Below, one piece after another: positions 1 to 5,204 of a stretch of DNA of 5,204 nt (positions are counted from its first letter, which is position 1; each line of letters starts with the position of its first letter). The position numbers and the translations under genes are program-made. The stretch comes from an uncultured Oligoflexia bacterium (GTDB lineage: Bacteria > Bdellovibrionota > Bacteriovoracia > Bacteriovoracales > Bacteriovoracaceae): positions 1 through 5,204 of the forward strand of contig CATLVA010000149.1 of the NCBI GenBank assembly GCA_950060715.1, in the 5' to 3' direction. The notes under the pieces were generated by a model that made no database searches, was not told where the DNA came from, and was given only the letters and a program-made list of their open reading frames with translations.

Positions 1-932
1 TCGAGTGCCTCATTTAACTTATCCGGAGCTGATCGATGTACAAAAGCTTTGATCGTGTCATCCAGGCCATTAAGTACATCATCATTATCAAGTGTATGCT
101 TAACAAATTTATTGAGTTCTTTTTTTCTATCGGCTGCTGTTAAGCTTCTAAAGTTGAAAGCGCCCTTATTATTGCTGTCTTCAAAGGAGCTAGAAAATCT
201 AGCTGTAAACTCTCCTCGCTTATCTTCTTGTGCACCTTTAATGGATTGAGCAAAGTTATCAGCTGCATCTTTACCTCCTTTGACCTTGGTAGCATGTTCC
301 GCACCGGCAACATCCCCTCCAATAGAGATCATGCCCTCTTCTTCTGGAGCAAGACCTTTTATTTTCTGAGCTGCTTCTTTTTCAGCATGAGAACCTTTTA
401 TTTTTTCTACCGCTTCTTCATTTGCGACAAAACCAGTTCCGAATGGATCACTTTCAAATTCAGGTAGGTCTCCCCCCACGGCAATTGCATTCAATGTATT
501 GCTAAAGTCCTGCTGTTGGTTCTGATTATCAAAACTGTCCTCAAATTCACTAGTAAGTGCAGAGGCAAAAGCCTCGGGGTCAGGAAACTTTCCTTGTGCC
601 TGAAAGGCCATGTTAAGAGCGAATGCCTGAGCCTCCTCTGGAGTATCAAATTTTTCAGAGGCTATTTCAGCTATCTTTTTTGCTGTCTCTACAGGATCTG
701 CAAATTCTCCAGGTGCTACTGCGAATGGATCACCAACATCTTCCATAAATGGACTATTTGATGCAAACATATCTGATAATTGAAACTCGACTGCTTTTTC
801 AAAAACGGCCTGACTAACAGGGTCTTCAATTTTATCTTCAAGTTGCGCCTTTATCTCGGAAATGAATTCTTGCTTAGATTCTTCATCTGGAAATTTTTCA
901 CGAGCTTGAGCAATCTGTCCTAGGGCAAATGC
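1..932 (-). pseudogene. In-frame 3' continuation of the acidic repeat protein, beyond a premature TAA; runs off the left edge
   Basis: Reading on past the TAA at 933-935 in the same frame gives 310 codons without a stop, up to the window edge. Numbered on from the 610-residue product, these are residues 612-921. They start AFALGQIAQAREKF, which completes the repeat cut by the stop. A third full repeat follows (about residues 678-770), then a fourth copy of only its opening SDPF motif (772-775). Next come five 13-residue K-I-K-G units (788-853) and a more basic, Ser/Asn-containing tail (from about 854) that continues outside. No ribosome binding site precedes the first internal ATG (768-770, residue 666), so a separate gene is unlikely. 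I infer that this is the downstream part of one gene with 933-2765, now untranslated unless the stop is read through, suppressed or a sequence error. Function unknown; the true C-terminus is not in the window. Confidence 0.75.
207..404 (-). repeat. Five tandem 13-residue units with a [K/S]-[I/V]-x-G start
   Basis: In the frame that continues past the TAA, units begin at residues 788 (KIKG), 801 (KIKG), 814 (SIGG), 827 (KVKG) and 841 (SIKG). Spacings are 13, 13, 13 and 14. Between the starts the residues are mostly Ala, Glu, Asp, Gly and Lys. Regular spacing with a hydrophobic residue two before Gly suggests a repeated turn structure, possibly a solenoid; the fold is inference. A single matching KIKGLA also occurs at residue 261, upstream of the stop. 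Its presence in frame supports coding selection on this segment at some time. Confidence 0.6.
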
Positions 933-1355
933 TTAAACTTCCGGTGCTTGTTCAAAATGCTTTTGTGATTCTTCAACCAGATTAGCTGCAGCTTGCTTTG
1001 GAGCTACAAATTCAGGAATCGGAAGTACTTCTTCATCTTGAGGGATCAAGTTTTCTGAAGCAAATATATTTATTGCTGGTCCACCTTCACCTGTCGCTTT
1101 TGCTTCGAGAAGTTCTTTAAAAACTTCTTGCTGCTTTGGTGGCAAAGGATCACCTATTTCATCTGCTAATATATCTGCGAATTGTTTTGCTTGCTCAGGA
1201 TCATCAAAATGCTCGTTTGCTTTTTGAGCCAACTGAATAGCAAACGCTTGAGCCTCTTGTGGACTGGCAAAGTTTTCTTCTGCAAATTGCACGGCTTGCT
1301 TCGCGGCTTTAATGGGGTCAGCAAATTCCCCAGGAGGAACAGCAAATGGATCGGA
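456..1355 (-). repeat. Three diverged tandem protein repeats of about 102 residues
   Basis: Repeat 1 covers residues 471-575 (1041-1355), repeat 2 covers 576-677 (735-1040) and repeat 3 covers 678-770 (456-734). Each starts near a (G/P)EF motif, preceded in repeats 1 and 3 by DPFAV-x-PG. A helix follows, ending in Phe 18 residues later, then E-A-Q-A-F-A-(I/L), another helix, (H/K)F-x-D and a third acidic helix. The key Phe residues are 481, 586 and 688, spacings of 105 and 102 residues. The first about 40 residues align without gaps in all three; the later part needs small gaps. At DNA level the copies are well diverged, so the duplication is old. I do not recognise the repeat as a named family. 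Confidence 0.8.
933..935 (-). other. Probable nonsense codon (TAA replacing a conserved Gln codon)
   Basis: Three repeats align without gaps around this site. Repeat 1 reads E-A-Q-A-F-A (Gln 506, codon CAA), repeat 3 reads E-A-Q-A-F-A (Gln 713, codon CAG), and repeat 2 reads E-V-stop-A-F-A (position 611, TAA). One C-to-T change on the coding strand explains it. The aligned Phe residues 25 positions upstream (481, 586, 688) and 14 positions downstream fix the register in all three copies. Confidence 0.8.
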
Positions 1356-2765
1356 ATCTGAGTCGAACTTCGGAGGAACAAACGTTTCAGGATCAACTGC
1401 AATATTGAACCCTTTTTCTTCTACCGATTGTTTACCTGCAAGGATTTCGTTAACTTGATCTGCTGTTATATTCTTCGTTAAATCTTCGGCTACATTTTCT
1501 GATATTTGTTTTTTAACTTTCTCAAGTTTTATTTCATCTTCTTGTAGCTCTTTTCTCGTCTCATCTCTAAGTGATAATGCTTCTTCCACCATGGGCTTCT
1601 TCTGCATCATCTCAATCATATAGTCTTCATCTGCTTTTTTCATACCAGCAGGAAGCTCTTCAATAGGAATGGCCTGCATAACTTGTCCAAAATCTTCGGC
1701 CGTCATTTCAGTGATATTTTTATCTGGAAAAATTTCTTGAAATTTGTTTTCAACTTTTGCTAGTACTTCTTCTCGAACCTCAGGATTTTCAAGAGGTGAA
1801 TCATTAGGAGGGGTTGGGATTTCAAAAAAACCTCCAGGAAGATCTTGATCGGCAAGTTTATTTTGCTTTTCGGCTAATTCTTTCTCTTGCTCAACTTGCG
1901 GAACAAAGTCTTTGAGTTTTTTGTCGACCTGAGCAATTAATTGTGAGGTAGTCTTAATATTATTAAAAGCTAAACCCTTAATTTTTTGATCTGCATTTTT
2001 ACTGTAAAAAGCAGTCAAAACTACTTTCCCAGGCTTCTCGATATAACTCACATCTAAAAAGTCACAACTTTTTGCAGCAACACCGAGTAAGAACTGTAAA
2101 GGTTCATCATTTTCTACGTCACCAAAACAGTCCATCATAAATTCAGCAGTAAAGCTGTCAACCGCAGCATATATATTTATAGCTAAATGTTCTTCATTAG
2201 AAGCGTATTCAAATTCAAAAGGCACTTGTGCTTTGCCCGATTGTTTTAGGTAAGTTAGATAAAAAACAACATGATCAACAAAGCTTCTAAGTGAAACGAT
2301 ATTAAATCCAGCATCAAATGCTTCAGTAGAAAGTCGATCTAGCGACTGTCCCATATTCAGATGGTTTATCACATTGAATTTCTTAAAATTATCAAAAAGA
2401 CTACTAAAACTCTCATCGAGGTGAATATTGCTGTTTTCTTGGATGAATTTCGTTAGCGCATATTTTCCAATCTCGGAGTCAGCAAATTCAGAGTTCATAA
2501 ATAGCCTACCGCTATTTAGAAGGAATGTTTTAACTTGCTCTTTACGCCCTAAACAAATGATCCTAATACCACGTTCAACACAATTAAATTCTTTGGCTTT
2601 TTCTTTTGCTTGCTCAACAGAATCAACCAGTATCAAGTCAATCTTAGTATCAAGATTCACTTCATCTCTAGTCACAACCTCAACATCTGCCTTTTCAAAA
2701 AAGCCCTTCAGTTCCTCAGAGAGGTCTCCAAATGAATTGAGAAGAATTTTAGACTGTTGACTCAT
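933..2765 (-). CDS. Large acidic repeat protein of unknown function (610 residues as read; probably truncated by a nonsense codon)
   Basis: I do not recognise the family. Residues 1-110 look like a small alpha/beta fold: strand KILLNSFG, then strand DLILVD (43-48), then strand GIRIICLG (66-73), reminiscent of a degenerate receiver domain, though this is only suggestive. Residues 115-285 form a second globular part with alternating helices and strands. From about 286 the protein becomes very acidic, rich in Glu, Gln, Ala, Lys and Pro. It has likely coiled coil at 286-305 and 395-425, and two similar K-N-I-T motifs (349 and 431). From 471 come repeats of about 102 residues. No signal peptide or membrane segment is seen, so it is probably cytoplasmic. 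The ATG abuts the TAG of the HD-GYP-like gene and has an upstream AAGGAG, so the two are probably co-transcribed and translationally coupled. The TAA end is suspicious: the frame continues open for 310 codons. A scaffold or signalling-partner role is inference only. Confidence 0.85.
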   Translation of the reverse strand: MSQQSKILLNSFGDLSEELKGFFEKADVEVVTRDEVNLDTKIDLILVDSVEQAKEKAKEFNCVERGIRIICLGRKEQVKTFLLNSGRLFMNSEFADSEIGKYALTKFIQENSNIHLDESFSSLFDNFKKFNVINHLNMGQSLDRLSTEAFDAGFNIVSLRSFVDHVVFYLTYLKQSGKAQVPFEFEYASNEEHLAINIYAAVDSFTAEFMMDCFGDVENDEPLQFLLGVAAKSCDFLDVSYIEKPGKVVLTAFYSKNADQKIKGLAFNNIKTTSQLIAQVDKKLKDFVPQVEQEKELAEKQNKLADQDLPGGFFEIPTPPNDSPLENPEVREEVLAKVENKFQEIFPDKNITEMTAEDFGQVMQAIPIEELPAGMKKADEDYMIEMMQKKPMVEEALSLRDETRKELQEDEIKLEKVKKQISENVAEDLTKNITADQVNEILAGKQSVEEKGFNIAVDPETFVPPKFDSDSDPFAVPPGEFADPIKAAKQAVQFAEENFASPQEAQAFAIQLAQKANEHFDDPEQAKQFADILADEIGDPLPPKQQEVFKELLEAKATGEGGPAINIFASENLIPQDEEVLPIPEFVAPKQAAANLVEESQKHFEQAPEV

Positions 2766-3815
2766 CTAAGCAGCTTCTCCTTTTTTCCCTAAGGCCCATG
2801 TCATACAATCCTCCCAATTGTGAATCATTTTCAAAATTGGAAGTAAGTAGCCATCTTCAATATTTTTTAAATTATCAAAATAATCTTTTACGATGAGCTT
2901 TCCATCTCCATGTTTAAAAACATGCTCCTTAAAAGGAACCAAATAGTCGCAAAAAATAAGTAATGTCTCTGCATCACTCATTGCGGAGTAACTATGTCCT
3001 TCAGGAAAACCTGAGCCATCTGTTTTTTCATGATGAAATTTTATAAAGTTTATCACTTCTGGATAGGTAAAATGCTCTTCTTGTTCTTTGGCACGCTCAT
3101 AACTGATGAAAGGGTGATTCTTGAAAACTTGAATCTCTCCTTCAGAGCGACGATATTTTTTCATTATTTCAATTCCGGTTCCCGGTTTATTTCTCTCTGC
3201 TTCACAAGCCAGAGACATGACAAAGTTGAAGTTTCCAAAGTCGACAAGTCCGTAGTCCATAATGAATGCAGTATTGTAGAGATCTTTTATAAACCAATAA
3301 TCAAGATATCCATTTACTAAAGCGGCAATACTCGAAAGAGCACTTATCAACAATGCCCTTGTGTATAGAAGTGAACTTTCTTTTTGCACATGATCTAAAA
3401 TATGAGGAGGATAAATATAGAACTCCTCAAAAGCAGCAATGACGAAAGTTAAAAAGCTTTTTTCATCAGTTAGCCAGTAGTCTTTCGCAATCTTTTCTAA
3501 AATAAAATCTCGTTGAAGTATTTTCTGACTTTCTGTTTTAGCTGTACGTAGCTCTCTCCAAGCACTCTTATAGTTATTTAAATCTTCATCATTGATAATA
3601 TCTAACTGTTGTAAAGTAAGCATTCCCTTATCTAGGTAATGCGAAATAAAAGAAGGCTCAACAAAGTCTCCCGCTCGAAGAAGAGAGAGGTGATTGTCTC
3701 CAGGAAGAGTGTGAAAAAAATGGGCACGAGAAATCGTTTGTGTCTTAACTTCAGACAACGACACTTTTTTCAAGTCTTCTTTATTGAATTCAATTCCGTT
3801 AACTTTAACCGTCAT
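2766..3815 (-). CDS. HD-GYP-like domain protein with a degenerate HD motif
   Basis: The 349-residue protein has an N-terminal module (about 1-100) with LLRAGDFVEPSFISHYLDKG (45-64), resembling the short segment that often precedes HD-GYP domains. A helical HD-GYP-like domain fills about 120-345. Family members hydrolyse cyclic di-GMP (some cGAMP) with metal ligands from an HD-x-G-K motif, further His residues and an HHE-x-x-DG-x-GYP motif. Here the first motif is M-D-Y-G-L (186-190): the His and the Lys are lost and Asp 187 remains. His 234 (NHPF), HHEKTDGSGFPEG (261-273, Phe in place of Tyr) and Asp 290 are kept. No signal peptide or transmembrane segment is evident, so it is likely cytoplasmic; the hydrophobic stretch 149-168 fits a buried domain helix. 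It is first in a probable two-gene operon. I infer weak or no phosphodiesterase activity and perhaps a nucleotide-binding or protein-interaction role. HD-GYP membership is quite sure, activity is not. Confidence 0.85.
   Translation of the reverse strand: MTVKVNGIEFNKEDLKKVSLSEVKTQTISRAHFFHTLPGDNHLSLLRAGDFVEPSFISHYLDKGMLTLQQLDIINDEDLNNYKSAWRELRTAKTESQKILQRDFILEKIAKDYWLTDEKSFLTFVIAAFEEFYIYPPHILDHVQKESSLLYTRALLISALSSIAALVNGYLDYWFIKDLYNTAFIMDYGLVDFGNFNFVMSLACEAERNKPGTGIEIMKKYRRSEGEIQVFKNHPFISYERAKEQEEHFTYPEVINFIKFHHEKTDGSGFPEGHSYSAMSDAETLLIFCDYLVPFKEHVFKHGDGKLIVKDYFDNLKNIEDGYLLPILKMIHNWEDCMTWALGKKGEAA
2777..2782 (-). promoter_or_regulatory. Ribosome binding site of the acidic repeat protein gene
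   Basis: AAGGAG on the minus strand lies 11 bases before the ATG at 2765, inside the last codons of the HD-GYP-like gene. The spacing is on the long side. Stop TAG and start ATG are directly adjacent, which favours translational coupling. It supports this start; the next in-frame Met is residue 90. Confidence 0.7.
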
Positions 3816-3819
3816 TGAT

Positions 3820-3825
3820 CTCCCT
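3820..3825 (-). promoter_or_regulatory. Ribosome binding site of the HD-GYP-like gene
   Basis: AGGGAG on the minus strand sits 4 bases before the ATG at 3815. It is a good Shine-Dalgarno match and supports this start. Confidence 0.75.
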
Positions 3826-3880
3826 GCGGGTTTATATTCATTAACTTATCGGAATTGTTAAGCGGAAATTTAAAATATTG

Positions 3881-3909
3881 GGGACTAACGACTGGTTTTT
3901 TCGTATTAT
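3881..3909 (+). promoter_or_regulatory. Candidate promoter for the symporter gene
   Basis: TATTAT (3904-3909) matches 5 of 6 bases of the -10 consensus. Seventeen bases upstream, GGGACT (3881-3886) is only a weak -35 (3 of 6). It would give a leader of about 35 bases. The -10 overlaps the candidate -10 of the opposite strand. The rest of the 135-base gap between the two start codons shows no clear operator or terminator. Confidence 0.3.
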
Positions 3910-3934
3910 TTGTTTAATTTCGTACCCATTCCAA
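3905..3934 (-). promoter_or_regulatory. Candidate promoter for the minus-strand operon
   Basis: On the minus strand, TTGGAA (3929-3934, 4 of 6 bases of the sigma-70 -35 consensus) is followed after 18 bases by AATAAT (3905-3910, 5 of 6 of the -10 consensus). It would give a leader of about 80 bases ahead of the HD-GYP-like gene. Such matches are common in AT-rich DNA, so this is tentative. Confidence 0.35.
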
Positions 3935-3940
3935 ATTTCG

Positions 3941-3945
3941 AGAGG
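3941..3945 (+). promoter_or_regulatory. Ribosome binding site of the symporter gene
   Basis: AGAGG lies 5 bases before the ATG at 3951. It is a modest Shine-Dalgarno match at normal spacing, and supports this start together with the family-like N-terminus that follows. Confidence 0.6.
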
Positions 3946-3950
3946 TTAAG

Positions 3951-5204
3951 ATGATTGAATTAGTCGATATTGCTATAATTTTGGTTTACCTGATAGGAAT
4001 TTTTTTCCTGGCCACTATTTCTGGAAGAAAACACTCTGGTAATGGTTTGGTTGAAGACCAATATTTAGCAGGTAAATCACTCACCTTTTATGAGTCTTTG
4101 GGCTCAATTATTGCGACGGAAGTTTCGGCACTCACCTTCTTAGGAATTCCCGCTTTTGCCTTTGGAAAAGATTTTAGTTTTGTTCAAATTTATTTTGGCG
4201 CGATTTTCGGAAGAATTATTATTGCCAAATTAATGTTACCGCTAGTTTATGACAAAGGAATAACCGTGTATTCGGTCATGGGAAAATTTGGAAATGAAAA
4301 TGGTCAAAGGGCCATAGCTGGTTTTTATTCTCTGAACAAGTTTTTAGCAGTTGGTGTTCGTCTTTTCTCAGGTTCAATACTGGTAGCTCAATTTTTTAAC
4401 CTCAATATTTACATCGCTGTGTTTATGATCTGTGTTGTAACATTTTTTTATACCTTAATCGGTGGACTCAAAGCGGTTGTTAGAACTGATATCGTACAAA
4501 TGGCTTTATTTATATTTGGTGGAATTGTTGCCCATTACCTAATTCCTAACGTCGCCAATCAATCATGGAGTGAATTGATGGCAATTGCAGCAAGTGCTGG
4601 GAAAACACAGATTATTGATTTTTCTAACCCTGGCCTATTCTTGATCGGAGTAGCAGGAGGAATTCTTTTTGATATGGCCACTCATGGAGTAGATCAAGAT
4701 TTCGTCCAAAGACTAACAGGAAACTCTTCTATGCGAAGTGCTCAAAAGGCCATCATCCTCTCAAGCTTCGTCTCCATAGCAGTTGGTCTTCTTTTTCTAG
4801 GAATCGGATCACTACTTTGGGCCTATTACCAGTCTCATGCTCACCCAGGAGTAGCAAACGACAAATTATTTGCTTATTTCATCACCAATCATTTTCCTGC
4901 CGGCATTCGAGGACTTATGGTTGCAGGTGTTCTTGCAGCAACAATGAGTACTTTGGACTCTACCATCAATGCATTAAGTTCGACTCTTTACAACGATATA
5001 TTAAGGCATAAGACTGGTGACAAAGAGCAGATAACTAAACTTTATAAAAGAGATACGCTTCTTATAACTTTTGGGCTTATGATAATTGCTTTTATTGCTT
5101 CTCAGAGTGAAGGTTTGCTTGAATTTGGATTGAAAATAACCTCATGGACAGCTGGGTCGCTGCTTGCTGTTTTCTTTGCCACATTAGTTTTCAAGACTGC
5201 AAGG
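3951..5204 (+). CDS. Sodium:solute symporter (SSS/SLC5 family), N-terminal 418 residues, runs off the right edge
   Basis: An inner-membrane secondary transporter that should couple Na+ entry to uptake of an organic solute; the substrate cannot be told from sequence. The 418 codons are open to the window edge. Family proteins are usually about 500-600 residues, so the C-terminal helices are missing. Hydrophobic helices recur through the length, starting at 5-23. Family marks visible are D-x-YLAGKSL (36-44) after the first helix, the SSS signature GGLKAVVRTDIVQ (171-183), HGVDQDFVQRLTG (245-257), and ATMSTLDSTINALSS (330-344) followed by YNDI. In the last, Ala 330, Ser 333 and Thr 334 correspond to the Na2-site residues Ala 337, Ser 340 and Thr 341 of E. 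coli PutP, so sodium coupling is likely retained. The order of motifs is normal and no frameshift is seen. It is transcribed divergently from the HD-GYP-like operon, with no evident functional link. Alternative substrates include sugars, amino acids and carboxylates. Confidence 0.93.
   Translation, partial: MIELVDIAIILVYLIGIFFLATISGRKHSGNGLVEDQYLAGKSLTFYESLGSIIATEVSALTFLGIPAFAFGKDFSFVQIYFGAIFGRIIIAKLMLPLVYDKGITVYSVMGKFGNENGQRAIAGFYSLNKFLAVGVRLFSGSILVAQFFNLNIYIAVFMICVVTFFYTLIGGLKAVVRTDIVQMALFIFGGIVAHYLIPNVANQSWSELMAIAASAGKTQIIDFSNPGLFLIGVAGGILFDMATHGVDQDFVQRLTGNSSMRSAQKAIILSSFVSIAVGLLFLGIGSLLWAYYQSHAHPGVANDKLFAYFITNHFPAGIRGLMVAGVLAATMSTLDSTINALSSTLYNDILRHKTGDKEQITKLYKRDTLLITFGLMIIAFIASQSEGLLEFGLKITSWTAGSLLAVFFATLVFKTAR

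Noticed and set aside
49..761. Several short open frames on both strands (49-249, 228-467 and 516-761 plus; 140-322 minus)
   Set aside because: They overlap the continuous minus-strand frame that carries real protein repeats; compositions are Cys/Phe/Ser-rich shadows.
768..770. Separate downstream gene starting at the internal ATG (residue 666)
   Set aside because: No Shine-Dalgarno precedes it, and it would begin inside repeat 2, leaving the open codons 769-932 unexplained.
933..935. TAA reassigned to glutamine
   Set aside because: It would explain the repeat alignment, but I know of no bacterial code with TAA as Gln. A single nonsense change or read error is far simpler.
2428..2760. Plus-strand open frame of 110 codons
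   Set aside because: It is antisense to the N-terminal part of the repeat protein, has a Ser/Leu-rich shadow composition and no family resemblance.
3831..3836. TATAAA as the -10 of the HD-GYP-like gene (with TTAACA at 3856-3861)
   Set aside because: The spacer would be 19 bases and transcription would start within the ribosome binding site.
3841..3861. Inverted repeat TTAAC / GTTAA as an operator
   Set aside because: Arms are only 5 bases with an 11-base spacer in AT-rich DNA; expected by chance.
4817..5011. Plus-strand open frame of 64 codons
   Set aside because: It lies in another frame inside the symporter gene, which has clear family motifs there.

Overview
The window is AT-rich (by eye roughly 60% A+T) bacterial DNA with dense coding, Shine-Dalgarno sites and one divergent intergenic gap. 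Low-GC sequence, a degenerate HD-GYP protein and a very long acidic repeat protein would suit a predatory bacterium of the Bdellovibrionota (Bacteriovorax/Halobacteriovorax type). This is an impression from protein style, not something the sequence proves.

Layout. Positions 1-3815 are read on the minus strand as a two-gene unit. The first gene (2766-3815) encodes a 349-residue HD-GYP-like protein whose HD half is degenerate but whose HHE-x-x-DGxGFP half is intact. Its TAG stop directly abuts the ATG of the second gene. That gene encodes a 610-residue acidic, repeat-containing protein of unknown function (933-2765) that ends at a TAA. The same frame then stays open for 310 more codons, down to the left edge of the window, and carries on the same repeats. 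The TAA falls exactly where the two sister repeats have glutamine (CAA or CAG). The simplest reading is one long gene of more than 920 codons, running off the window, that carries a CAA-to-TAA nonsense change or a sequence error. Further along the same frame is a 13-residue tandem repeat built on K-I-K-G.

Positions 3816-3950 form a divergent promoter region. From 3951 to the right edge, on the plus strand, lies the first 418 codons of a sodium:solute symporter (SSS/SLC5 family) with its sodium-site and family signature residues in place. It continues beyond the window.

Functional reading. The minus-strand pair looks like a signalling or scaffold unit: a c-di-GMP-hydrolase-like domain, probably of reduced activity, translated just ahead of a large elongated partner. 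The symporter is probably an independent transcription unit. No RNA gene, CRISPR array, insertion sequence or clear terminator is visible.
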